From Crossaster papposus (lineage: Eukaryota > Echinodermata > Asteroidea > Velatida > Solasteridae), in contig JBAIAA010000604.1 in NCBI GenBank assembly GCA_037893245.1, forward strand, positions 682,001-746,000: a DNA stretch of 64,000 nt, in the 5' to 3' direction. A program made the translations under genes and the position numbers. Of the stretch, positions 11,472-21,732 are shown one piece after another (position 1 is the stretch's first letter; every line of letters starts with the position of its first letter). The notes beneath the pieces were generated by a model that searched no databases, was not told the origin of the DNA, and saw only the letters and a list, made by a program, of their open reading frames with translations.

Positions 11472-12914
11472 TAGCCTTGGTCAAGGCGAGTTCGTCGTTA
11501 TCCGTCCGTCGTTATCCGTCCAGAAATACACTGTGCGCGCGCCCCGCATATGCTGCTAGCTTGCGCCCCATGCAAAGATACAGCGCGAACAGCGACCTCA
11601 TACGGCCACTATTTATGCAAATCTACTGAGGCTACTTTTTCGCCTTGGATCATTGGGTTTTTGAAATCTTATGTTTTTCCTATATTTTGCGCCACATTTG
11701 TGGCGCATGACCTCGTATGCGAATACAGATAAGTATAGGCGGGGCTAAGATGTGGAGTGTCCAATCACAACGCGGTTGAAACCCGACGTCATCAAATTTG
11801 ATGCAGCATGACATTTAAGACAAAATGGCAGATATTCAGCGTCGTCTTTCGTCCGAAGATCTGTCGTGTTGTTTGAATTTTGCAGCGAAAATATTATCCC
11901 TCGAAGATTTTAGACCCGAGCAGCGAAAGGCCATTAGAATCCTTTCTTCGTGGTCTTTGTGAATTTGCCGACAGGTTATGGGAAATCATTTTTCAGGCAG
12001 CCTGAGCCCCATTTTGCTCGGAGCTCGCACGTACGGCCAGGTACTCAGCGTCAGTTTTCAGCGTGTTCGGTCAGTTTCTTATCGCCGCATAATCGGCATT
12101 AACCCAGGCATGCTGGTCTGTGCGGTATCGCCACATTGTGGTTCAAGCATGGTCCAACGCTGTAGGGAGGGGGCATGTTTACGGCTGCAGAACCAACCTT
12201 CAAAGTGATCGCAATATCGTAATTTAAACAGGGACAAGTGTCTTATATCCCCAATAACTCCTCAGATTATTTTCTTGGCAAAATTCAGCCGACAAGGCAT
12301 TTAATTATCAGAGTTCCGCATTTTACCGAGCCACGGTTTTCAGATCAGCTGGATTAGATGTGTGCGACATAATGTAGGGCCGAGTTCGACACGTTTCAAT
12401 AGAGTCGCGGCCTTCTCCAGTCAACGTGGTTGAAAACTTAATACTAAGCAGCTAAACACAACTAGTTTTGACCAAAACATTGTCAACATTCAAGAAAATA
12501 CCCAGCAAAACGAGCGAAAATAACTGCGACCCTCACCAATCAAGCAAGACAGTTCAACTCTTCATGTCTAATTCCTACAAGCCTTCGTACAAATCACTCA
12601 ACTTTCTCCGATAAAATATGTCAACGATGGCGGTGTTCGTAAACACTTGCGAGCTAGCTATGACCTTTCACCGCTAGCTCAAATTATGCAGTTTCTACGC
12701 AACGATCGACCAATAAGAAAACGACTATAAAGGTCAGCTTAATCTATTAGCATAATGAGCACCGCCCCCAAAACCTAATGATCCAAGGCGTTCGAGTATC
12801 CTCAGTTAGTTTGCATATAATAGTGGCCGCGTGAGGTCGTTGTTTGAGCTCCGATTACCGCTGCGCTGTACGTATAGTACGGACGGGTAACGATGAACGC
12901 CTTGACCAAGGCTA
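11472..12914 (+). mobile_element. Pack-MULE-like element, copy 1 (9-bp target duplication)
   Basis: A 1443-bp element bounded by TAGCCTTGGTCAAGGCG and its inverted match CGCCTTGACCAAGGCTA. The flanks GGTCCATGT are identical on both sides (11463-11471 and 12915-12923), an exact 9-bp target duplication. The inverted similarity continues inward imperfectly for about 180 bp, for example GGCCACTAT and CGCCTTGGATCATT. Long terminal inverted repeats, a 9-bp duplication and an enclosed gene fragment are the hallmarks of Mutator-like (Pack-MULE) elements. No transposase is encoded, so it must be mobilised in trans. Relative to copy 2 it has a short duplication of the GTCGTTATCC block near its left end. 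Confidence 0.82.
11825..11998 (+). pseudogene. Decayed RecQ-type helicase N-terminus inside the element
   Basis: The frame from ATG at 11825 reads 45 codons to a stop at 11960. It carries a RecQ-family Q-motif-like stretch, LEDFRPEQRKAI, about 30 residues in. Just downstream in another frame lies a Walker A region, clearer in copy 2 (LPTGYGKSVIFQ); here the KS codons are hit by a 4-bp deletion relative to copy 2. Spacing from Q motif to Walker A is a little shorter than in RecQ helicases, so at least one deletion and frameshifts have occurred. It could be a host fragment captured by the transposon or the relic of an element-encoded helicase. It cannot make an active helicase. Confidence 0.65.
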
Positions 12915-12923
12915 GGTCCATGT

Positions 12924-14061
12924 CCAATTGTTTCTCAGTTGATTTTTTGGCTAAGCAGTAAGCACACAAATCTGCTGAGCTGAACTTTCTGCTCAATGGC
13001 TCCGTAGAATGGGCCCGGCGTGTTCACGACCGTAAACATGGCACGGGGTGGAACGTATACGTCAGTGGCACGCAACCCACTGTTGCTTCAACGATCAAGG
13101 TTGTGCGCCTTTTGTTCAAAGTAAATTGGACCCAGAGTGAAATCCTTCAGAATAAATAACACTATTGTTCACTTGTCCTTCGGTTAAAATGCATGGAAAA
13201 CCTTTCCAGTTTGTTTTCAGACACCACGCAGGTTTCAACACCAGTGGTTGCGAGTGGGTCGATCTCTGGTCTCGTCAGAATTTTAGCCTCCCATACAATC
13301 AGAACCACCATATTATCGAGGAGGAAGGGGTGAACATTTTAGGAGCGCGATACTTTTCGGTAATAAGTGAGAGGCATACTCGTTCCGACTATTTTTGAGG
13401 TAAGTTGGTTGGGTTTTTTATAGGCGGAAGATGGCTGCGTGGTTCGTCGGTACAGCGCCATGTGGTACGGTTCAGGCGCGCGCGCGTGCAGATACGAGAT
13501 ATTGTTTACTCGGAAAAGCGGGGAGCGGGGAGCGGGGGGGAGCGGGGAGCGGGGAGCGGGGGAGGCGGCAGTGGGGTCTGGAAACGGGGACGCCAGTCCC
13601 AAAAGCTTATTGAGGCATATAAAAGCATGTAATGTAATCGATTTACGTGCGGATGAACCTGTACATAGTTGTTTTTATACGATGTACCATGGTTGAAGAA
13701 AACAATACAATTCACGTAGGCGCTATATCTGATACAGTCTGATTCAAAAGGCCTACACAATGTACATGAGTAAGCCGATTATAATGTACAAGTATTTTCG
13801 TGTTTGCTTTGACAGGTGAGGGTAAGACGACGTAATGAAAGTACTTCATACGTATGCAGAATTTTTGTTTCATTAAAGAGGCATCACGCCCTGAAATCCC
13901 GGAAGTTTTTATGTTTTGGATTGGGTTTTTTTCTACACCCAAACAGCTCGAGATAGTTTGAGCCAGGAACTCGTTTTTTCCAAGAATAACACAAAAACGC
14001 GCCGATTAACATCATTTTGTTTAAAACGCGTTTCGTAGCCCAACTGGGCGCTCCCAGGACG
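12924..14061. other. Intergenic DNA with GC-rich minisatellite
   Basis: No gene. It includes the GGGGAGC minisatellite at 13516-13563. Open frames overlapping that minisatellite on both strands are repeat artefacts. Confidence 0.5.
13516..13563. repeat. G-rich GGGGAGC-type minisatellite
   Basis: Tandem units of AGCGGGG with small variations. The plus strand has many runs of four or more G and could form G-quadruplexes. No gene is nearby. Confidence 0.85.
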
Positions 14062-16050
14062 GTAGTATCGAAAACGAAGACCCCTAAAACGAAGACCGAA
14101 GACATAAGGGTACGTGCAGGTAATATGGGACTGCAGGTAATATGGGACGCATGAATTAAATTCGGCGCCTATTTAACTATAAAGCTTCAGAGACAAGAAA
14201 TAGCGCTCTCAATAGTTGCGATAACTCATTGCCATCGCTGCCAACATGGCTGATTTGTTCGGGAACGGAGATCTCGGTGAAGAAATAATCAACATTTGAC
14301 AATGTATGTTAAGTTGACAGTATTTTTTTGCTCTGATCTAAAAATAGATATTTCATGGAATGTACTGATATTAAAAACTGACCAGAGGGTGAGCTGAATT
14401 CTTGACATATTTAGGATGCTTATGAAGTGTTTTGATTGTATTGAAGGTGTGGAGTCCTGTGTATAATTGTTTTAGGATTTATTATGCATTTAATGGGAGC
14501 TCCGGGAGCGCAACAAGGTGCTGGTAATATGGGACGCGATAGATGTGATAGAGCGGAATGAAATTGCATTTGAAAATTATATTATCATATACAAATTTGC
14601 AGGTAATATGGGACCTTTGGTGATGACGTCATAATTTGAATGTAACTGTCATAAATGGATACAACATGGTTTAAATTATATCATCAAAAGGAAGGGTAGT
14701 TGTTACTGATTCCAATAACCAATGTTTCTTTAGAATGATTTTATCTATCTTTATGCAAATTATGCAAATGAGCTTAATGGGCCCATATTACCTGCACCTA
14801 CCCTACTCGAAAACGAAGACCTCAACTGCCAGCACCCGCATCTCAGAAATTATTTACTTGTGAAAAGATACGTTTCTGGTCTTGTCGACGTTGCTCCAAT
14901 TTGTGCACAAGTCTTAGGCATCTCACCACCGGCATCTCTTTGCCGCGCCCTGCAAAGACTTGAAAGAGCTAGTGCTTTTTTATCCCTTGGCATCTTGTAG
15001 GAACGGGGTTACGTGATAACTTGCACTCTCTAGTTTCTATAACATAACTATAATGGTCAATGCTGATCACTTTTGTTGCAATTGAATGCATGGGCGGCTA
15101 TTAGAAGGTAGGGGTGGGGAGGGGAGGGGAGGACTTTTGACTTTTGACTTTTCTTTCGGCGATATTTCCAGCGTTTGGTGTTCATGTTTAGGGGCCATGT
15201 TTTAGCTTATGCATGGTACCCTGTCCCTTCAATATGTGTTGTTATTATAACCCATACTTTGAGACCAGACTAGCTGACCACTGATGCCCACCGTGTATAG
15301 CAACCACTGACCTAGCAACGCGCTAGCGTTAGCAGACGACACGCGCATTTTTAAAAATACCGCGCTAATATAGCTCTGTATAATGTCTGGTTTCAGAGCA
15401 ATTAGTTACTGTACATATTGCTGTAAGCAACTACATGTGCATCTGCTGCGTCTCAAAATAAGCGACGGCGTGTTGATACGACTCGTTTGTCCGTTATTGT
15501 ATACAATGCATAAACAAATTAATACAGAGACAAATTCAGACGTGTAATAAACGGTTGAGTGATGTCGTGGACGTGGTAGTAGCTCGCTGTAAATTCAGTC
15601 GATTATTATTGATGGTGTTTGCATTATGATATGTACTGTAGTTATGGCCTAGTTTTAAACTACCAACTCTCAAAACACGACCTCAAGAAAAAGACCACTG
15701 TCGATGATGTGAATCGCGCTGAAAGCAAAGTTTAATTACTGTGGTAGTCAAGCGACTAAACAGTGAAAGACCGTTAGATTTGCAGTGTTCATCAAAGAAG
15801 GGAGGCTGCTACGATCTCTGGCACATGATCTCAAGGAATGCTGTGTATCTCCAGAATATTTCCTGATGCTCAGTTACCAATGCTTTGACTTCCAGCCAAA
15901 CATGTCAACAGTGAATTAATTTCGGACGAATACTTTTGGAACTATTAATATCTAATTTATTTTGGATGCCGGAAATTATGCTTAAACAACTAAAATAAGG
16001 TTGACGACATTGTGGGCCTTCGTTTTAGGGGTTTTCGTTTTTGAAACTAC
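14062..16050. mobile_element. ~2-kb element with ~35-bp inverted ends, hosting an inner element
   Basis: The left end (GTAGTATCGAAAACGAAG, then ACCCCTAAAACGAAG) is matched inverted at 16016-16050 (CTTCGTTTTAGGGGTTTTCG, then GAAACTAC). No transposase was recognised inside. A second inverted-repeat element lies at 14107-14804. Target duplications could not be assigned. Confidence 0.6.
14107..14804. mobile_element. Nested MITE with repeated terminal motif
   Basis: Ends AGGGTACGTGCAGGTAATAT and its inverse (ATATTACCTGCACCTACCCT) bound ~700 bp. The motif GGTAATATGGGAC recurs at about 14131, 14145, 14524 and 14602, so the terminal transposase-binding-like motif is reiterated subterminally. It lies just inside the left end of the 14062-16050 element. 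Confidence 0.65.
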
Positions 16051-16136
16051 TTTTCCAAGACGTAATATATATATTTAATCAGTAGCTATAGCCTATAGCA
16101 GACTTTTAAACAATAGGTTGGCTACCTTTGGGATAA

Positions 16137-16966
16137 GGCCAAGTAACAAAAATTACATGTTGATCGGCGTCCCCACCCGCTCCGATTTTGGACGTCGCAC
16201 CGATTTGTTTGTTATTTGACAAAAATATTTAAAAAAATTAAAAAAAAAAAAAAAAAAAAAATTTAAAAACAAATAAAAAGAAGAAGAATAAATCAACCAA
16301 ACAAATATCGGAGTCCTAACTCTCATACCTATTTTCATCCTTCATTTTTATTGAGCAATTTCTATTTCATTTTTATTAGGCCGACTATTTCTACAACGCA
16401 ATCGTGAGAAAATCCTCATTGCGACTATCGTGTTGAACTAAAAATATAAATCGGATGGCTGTTTTATCCCACGTTTATGCAGCTAGACTCCATTAAAATA
16501 ATTTTGGAGCAAAAGCAAGATAAGAACTCTTGAACAAAATAACAATATGTATTAAAATGGACACAGAAATAAACATCGCACTCGCTGCATAGTTTTATTA
16601 TATGCACTACCTACACATCCTCATCACTTTTGTGTACATGTACATGTATATGCACACAAGGGACCACGCTCTATTTGCGTCACTCGCTATTCACTTGTCA
16701 TTTAAGCTGCGAAATACTGTTTGTGATATTGGCAACTTGCTTGACAAGTGGACAGCATGATATAAAATCATTTGTTGATCTACATTGCATCTTAAACTTA
16801 AACGGCACCATAAAACCATCTTAAAATATGTTATGGCGGCCATCTTAGACATGGCGGCCATCTTGTGAAAAATAACAAAAAAATTGAAAATAACAAATAA
16901 TAAGGGCCTCCCTCACCAACTTTTAAAAAGTCCGGACGATCAACATGTTATTTTTGTTACTTGGCC
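16137..16966. mobile_element. Harbinger-like MITE, copy 1 (TAA duplication)
   Basis: The inverted ends begin GGCCAAGTAACAAAAAT and match for ~30 bp (continuing ACATGTTGATCG). TAA flanks both sides (16134-16136, 16967-16969), which fits PIF/Harbinger 3-bp TWA targets. The interior shares nearly all its sequence with 20955-21732. It contains tandem ATGGCGGCCATCTT motifs at 16833-16864. No coding capacity. Confidence 0.78.
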
Positions 16967-17041
16967 TAATAGTTGCAAAAGGTATTACTGTCCCATTAAA
17001 AGACCTCAACGCGCATCAGCGCTTCCAAGCGGTGGGACCGA

Positions 17042-17735
17042 GCGAACCGGGTGCCAGGCTGTACCATTTCACCCGGGTGCCGTATACCCAAGCACGATAT
17101 GTGGCAGAGGGGTACCCCCTCTTATCCCTATACATTATGCACACTCAACACTATTGTTACCTAACACATCCCCCCTTGAAACCTCAAAAGAATTCCTGAG
17201 ATTCCGGGATCACAATGGTCAACACAAAAAGGGGGGGGGGGGGGGGTTTCTTTGCCACATATCGTGCTTCATATGGGGTGCCGGGCTGTACCATTTCACG
17301 ATCACACGGGTGCCGGGCTGTACCATTTCACCCGGGTGCCGGGCTGTACCATTTCACCGGAGTGTCAGGCTAAACTATTTCACCGGGGTGTCAGGCTGTA
17401 TCGTTCCACCCAGGTACCAGGCTGTACCATTTCTCCCGGGTACCACATATGAAGCACGATATGTGGCAGCGAAAACCCCCCTCTTTTGTGTTGACCATTG
17501 TGTTCCCGGAATCTCAGGAATTCTTTTTAGGTTTCAAGGGGGGATGGGTTAGGTTACAATAGTGTTGAGTGCGTATAAAGTATAGGGATAAGAGGGGGGT
17601 ACCCCTCTGCCACATATCGTGCTGGGTATAGGGTACCAGGCTGTTCCATTTCCTCGGGTGCCAGGCTGTTCCATTCCCCGGGTGCCAGCCTGTACCATTT
17701 CACCAAGGTGCCAGGCCTGTACCATTTCAGGCAAC
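17042..17735. mobile_element. Foldback element: ~190-bp inverted arms around a minisatellite core
   Basis: The arms at about 17089-17275 and 17447-17630 are reverse complements (both contain GCACGATATGTGGCAG, CTTATCCCTATAC and GAATTCCTGAGATTCCGGG). The loop and outer flanks are a ~24-bp minisatellite built on GGGTGCC-GGCTGTACCATT. The whole forms a large cruciform-capable structure. It ends about 400 bp before exon 1 of the WAP gene. Open frames through it (up to 222 codons) are artefacts. Confidence 0.78.
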
Positions 17736-18107
17736 ACAACTAGTATAAGGGCTTTCTGAATTAACCTAAATATTAACCTGAAATAAACCTGACTTTGTGC
17801 ATGTTTATGCTTTGTAAATTGTGTACCGGGAACCCACAAAGCAAACAGAATAATAGAGAAACGACCACAGGACTGCTTAATAAATTGTTACTTTGAACAG
17901 TTTTGCTGGTTTTGAAGATCAGTTTAAATGCGATTAGGCCTACAAGATTATCATTTAACATGCACGTACGAAAGCGCCCACTTGTGCAACATTTACATAT
18001 ACAGGGGTTAACTTTCAAACAAATTATGTTCGTGATCCGCATAATTACCTATTAAGCATAGTACATGTATATTTTATTCTGTTTTGATTGAATTCGTCGG
18101 TGATAAT

Positions 18108-18132
18108 AATAAATATATCCATTTTTGTTCAG
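18108..18132 (+). promoter_or_regulatory. Possible TATA box or 3' splice site just upstream of exon 1
   Basis: AATAAATATAT at 18109-18119 lies ~33-43 nt before the ATG and could be a TATA box, which would leave a very short 5' UTR. Alternatively the pyrimidine-rich TTTTTGTTCAG ending at 18132 is an acceptor, and an untranslated first exon lies further upstream. The sequence does not decide. Confidence 0.25.
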
Positions 18133-18151
18133 GAAAACTACAACAGCCAGA

Positions 18152-18185
18152 ATGAAAACGCTGGTAATTGTGTGCGTTTTAGCCG
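18152..18185 (+). CDS. Multi-WAP protein, exon 1: start of signal peptide
   Basis: This exon starts a secreted, cysteine-rich protein of at least 929 residues encoded by 19 exons up to 62803. The ATG is followed by a Lys-Thr and a hydrophobic run (MKTLVIVCVLA), a typical signal-peptide beginning, then a consensus donor G/GTGAGT in phase 1. The start was chosen because it joins in frame to exon 2, which completes the hydrophobic core and the cleavage region. Intron 1 is ~2.35 kb and contains a foldback element, a pre-miRNA-like hairpin and a tRNA-like SINE head. Confidence 0.8.
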
Positions 18186-18546
18186 GTGAGTCGAAATATT
18201 TATAATTCTGGATAACTAGAAACATTTTCTTAAATTCATGTTTGAACAAATAAATATTACAATTAAAAGTCTTACCTATTCCGTTTTGCAGGCAACATTT
18301 ATCACATTTATCAAATTCAATGCGACAATACCCAAAAATTGGAAAAACGAAAAAGTTGCAAAAAATTGCTCTATGTTTAAGTCAACATTTATTAAAACGT
18401 AATTCTTTGTAACTTGGAAATGTACTTTCCTCTACCAATAAATTGCACGAATTGTGCGAGTACCGTTTTCACAAAGAGACGAACATGTTTTCGTGCGCGC
18501 GCGGTGGGAAACACTGCAATCACTGCAGTTCACAAACAGGCAAAGT

Positions 18547-19142
18547 TGATTATACCCAATTAACCTCCACCCGTGACGTCACCCTATTGTCCTACCGCTC
18601 CATTATTTTGAACGAATGGAGCGTTGGAGGCGATATCTCTCCATTCTTTTGGGAAGGTAACGCAAGTGAACAAAGAGGAAGTATAGCTGAAACTAACCAG
18701 TGTAGCGGTTTTCTTTGTATTTTTTTAGAAACCTATGTACTCCAATCCGATTTTCCCTTCAATCTTGTTCTATGATTAAACTAACACATACGAAAATGTG
18801 TCGAAGAAAAAGACAAACATTACCGATAGTCGGATTCGAACCACAGACCTTTCGATCCATAGCTCTCCTCTCTACCAACTACATGTATGCTATTGACGAG
18901 TTGGTGAAAGAAGCAGTTCTTTATAATTCTTTATAGTTATTTACTGTATATGAGTTGCCATTGCTCTTTCTCATGAATATTTTAATCACGAACCACCCAG
19001 CTCCTGAAAAAAATATCACGAACCGCTACACCAGTTAGTATTAATTGTCTTCTGAACAAAGACGCTCCATTCGTGCAAAATAATGGAGCGGTATGACAAT
19101 AGGTGGCGACGTCCCGGGTGGAGGTTAAGTCGGTTAATACCC
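18547..19142. mobile_element. ~600-bp foldback element in intron 1
   Basis: The left arm (TTAACCTCCACCCGTGACGT, then CCGCTCCATTATTTTG and CGAATGGAGCG) is repeated inverted at about 19067-19142 at ~85%. The loop holds a minus-strand tRNA-like segment (about 18828-18890: GTTGGTAGAG, and B-box-like GGTTCGAATCC). A SINE seems to have been trapped inside a DNA element. Confidence 0.72.
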
Positions 19143-19746
19143 TCGGTAACGCGCCATTCGTTGGTAATAATATTTTAATAAAGTTTTAATTTATTCATAA
19201 AAGTGTAATTTTGTGGGTTTAGGGAGCATTTCAGATGTGTTTTGTTGTGCCAAATTACAGTTGCAGTGCACGATGCCAAAAGGAGACCAACTTTGTGATT
19301 TTCTCAAAACATGTTTTAACGTGGACAGACTTTTCACTCTTCGTAAAAACGATGATGATATTTTGGGGGAACAAATGAACAGTTATGTGTACAAAACAAA
19401 AAACACAATTATGTTAACAATGGCAAATACTGCTTACGTGTATTTTGTCGGTTAGGTGAAATTACCTCAGAAAATAGTGACCGTTTTTTTCAAGCTCTTT
19501 CGTTATTATCTGCAAGACGGGATTGGCGTTATACTACAAAACAATCCCGTGTTTCATATACGCGATACATACGCACAGAACCAGCGCAACCGATACTTGG
19601 GCCAAGTCTACGTACGTACGCGTATACTGCGCACACGTGGCTCGTTTGCAGCTAGCTAGCTACCGGGAATTGTTTCTTTACTAAATTCAAACTAATGCGC
19701 GCATGCATCCAAATATAAGCGCGTCTGCATTTAAACTCCAACGATC

Positions 19747-19811
19747 GAGGAGTCATCATTAATGGAGGACAGCTCTTTTTTTGAGTTGTCTTCCATAATT
19801 TATGGCTCCTC
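19747..19811 (+). ncRNA. Pre-miRNA-like hairpin in intron 1 (candidate only)
   Basis: A 65-nt inverted repeat forms a 29-position stem with three mismatches and three G-U pairs around a seven-T loop (arms start GAGGAGTCATCATTAATGG and end CCATAATTTATGGCTCCTC). Size and shape fit a pre-miRNA, but a tiny palindromic MITE would look the same. I recognise no known miRNA in it. Confidence 0.3.
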
Positions 19812-20280
19812 GAAAGATCAAGAGTGAAAGTTCACTCTTTTTTGAGTGGTTTTATTCTCGCGGTGGCATGACGTCACCAGGCCTTGTTTCTTGTCTCTGA
19901 TTGGTTAGTCAGGGTGACTGTTAGTTATCGCCCCCTCTGGACTCAAAGGGAATGAGTAGCATGGTCTATGTGAAAAAAAATATAAATAATTAATTATTGT
20001 CCAACAATAAACCGAAATATTTCCAAATGTCATTGTTTTATAAAGTAACAAAATCTCCCACGTTACACCGAAAACAAAAAGTATTTATTTTGTATTGCTG
20101 TAAAAAACAACAAAAAAACCGTAATTCCCTGTACAAATTGAATGGAGGGCTTCCCTTTTGCCCGGCGGCGTGTGCAATCAGGTGGAACAGCCTCCGGGAA
20201 TAAGAATAAGAGATTCACTCTTTTTATAATAATGTGCTTTTCACTCTTTTACATTTATTTCAAAGTGAACAAAGAAATTT

Positions 20281-20353
20281 GCAAGGCGGGACTCGAACCT
20301 GCAAACTCCGAAATACCGGACCGGCGCTCTACCAACTAAGCTATATCTTGCCC
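20281..20353 (-). mobile_element. tRNA-derived SINE head or tRNA pseudogene
   Basis: The minus strand reads as a 73-nt tRNA-like unit with an A box (TAGCTTAGTTGGTAGAGC) and a B box (GGTTCGAGTCC). The acceptor stem pairs only partly and base 33 is not T, so a functional tRNA is unlikely. It carries no obvious SINE tail. Confidence 0.6.
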
Positions 20354-20532
20354 TATGTTGGGGGTCCCCCAAATTGTCAGTATCTTTGTTCGAGGGCGCT
20401 ATATTCAGAAGTCATAAACACCAGAATACCGTGTGGCATTGGAGAGAAAATTGCTCAATTATAATTATATAACACGTTTTGTTCAACTGTTATTTCGTTA
20501 ACGGGTAACCGTTTTACGACTTTGGTTTATAG

Positions 20533-20617
20533 CTGCAGGATTTGGTGTCGTCCAGGGCTTTAATGAGGCCACGTGTTTGGACCTCGGGGATACTATCAAT
20601 GAAGGGTGTGTCAACTG
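20533..20617 (+). CDS. Multi-WAP protein, exon 2: signal peptide end and start of VWC-like segment
   Basis: The acceptor TTTATAG/CTGCAG joins exon 1 in phase 1 and gives AAAGFGVVQG, which completes the signal peptide, then ATCLDLGDTINEGCVN. A second AG six bases on (CTGCAG/GATT) is also in frame and would drop two residues. The donor is G/GTAAGT in phase 2, the only phase-2 junction in the gene. The two cysteines here, with the last codon completed by exon 3, begin a short six-cysteine VWC-like segment. Confidence 0.8.
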
Positions 20618-20954
20618 GTAAGTTGTAGTATTTTGAGGACATTACAGATTTAGGCCGTCAGCCTGGGGAGTTGGTTGGTGTTAATATGAGGAATAATGCT
20701 CATTTATGGTGATTTTTGGCAAGGAATGCATATTATGTACGTACCCCTGTAGTTGAAAAATGTGTGATAGCATTGCACGGTGGTGGCAGCTTTTTGGGTG
20801 TGATCACCTTTTTATTTTTGGCCGCCAACATGCTTGTTAACAAGCATGTTTTATTGGCGGTCATTTTATTCAGCTTCAATAGTGTGTTTTTTAACGAAAA
20901 ATACACGTTTTTCTACAGATTATCGTCTACAACCCTCTGATAAGGCTTTTGTTA

Positions 20955-21732
20955 TGCCAAGTAAAAAAAAATACATATTGATCGTCCCCGCCCGCTCCGA
21001 TTTTGGACGCCACACTGATTTGTTTGTTATTTGTTATTTGTTATTTGAAAAAAAATGAAAAAAAATAAAAAATAAAAAAATCAACCAAATAAATATCGAA
21101 GCCCTAACTCTTGTACCTATTTTCAAGTGTATCCTTCATTTTAAGTGAGCAATTTCATCATCTTTCTTGCATGTAGGCCTACTATTTCCACAACGCAATC
21201 GTGAGAAAATCGCCATTGCGACTTTCGTGTTGAACAAAAAATATAAATCAGATGGCCGTTTTATCCCACGTTTATGCAGCTAAACTCCATTAAAATAACT
21301 TTGCGAGCAAAAGCAAGATAAGAGCTCTTGGAAAAAAATAACAATATGTATTAAAATAGACACAGAAATACACATCGCAATCACGGCATAATGTTATTAT
21401 ATGCACTAAATACACATCCGCATCACTTGTGTATGTGTATATGCACACAAGGGACCACGCTCTATTTGCGTCACTTGCTATTGGCGAAATACTGTTTGTG
21501 ATATTGGAAACTTGCTTGACAAGTGGACAGCATGATATAAAATCATTTGTTGATCTACATTGCACCTTAATAACTTAAACGGCACCATAAAACCATCTTC
21601 AAAATATGTTATGGCGGCCATCTTAGACATGGCGGCCATCTTGAAAAAAATAACAAAAAAAATAAAAAGTGCCTCCCTCACCAACTTTTTAAAAAGTCCG
21701 GACGATCAACATGTTATTTTTGTTACTTGGCC
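20955..21732. mobile_element. Harbinger-like MITE, copy 2 (TTA duplication)
   Basis: A second copy of the 16137-16966 element, 778 bp, flanked by TTA (20952-20954, 21733-21735). The left end is more mutated (TGCCAAGTAAAAAAA) and the right end is intact. It carries the same tandem ATGGCGGCCATCTT motifs at 21611-21642. It lies in intron 2. Confidence 0.78.

Larger units (their letters stand above)
18186..20532 (+). other. Intron 1 of the multi-WAP gene
   Basis: Contains a foldback element (18547-19142), a long imperfect hairpin (19747-19811) and a tRNA-like SINE segment (20281-20353). Nothing else was recognised. Exon-like open frames within are short and lack splice context. Confidence 0.6.

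Noticed and set aside
11330-11629. Polyproline open frames of 64-99 codons
   Set aside because: Translation of the G/C homopolymer tract and the transposon end.
13339-13760. Overlapping Gly/Pro/Arg-rich frames on both strands
   Set aside because: All derive from the GGGGAGC minisatellite.
16884-17552. 222-codon plus-strand open frame
   Set aside because: Runs through the end of a MITE and the minisatellite/foldback element; repeated peptide is a by-product of the repeat.
20281-20353. Functional tRNA gene on the minus strand
   Set aside because: A and B boxes are good but the acceptor stem and anticodon loop are poor (no U33); better explained as a SINE head.
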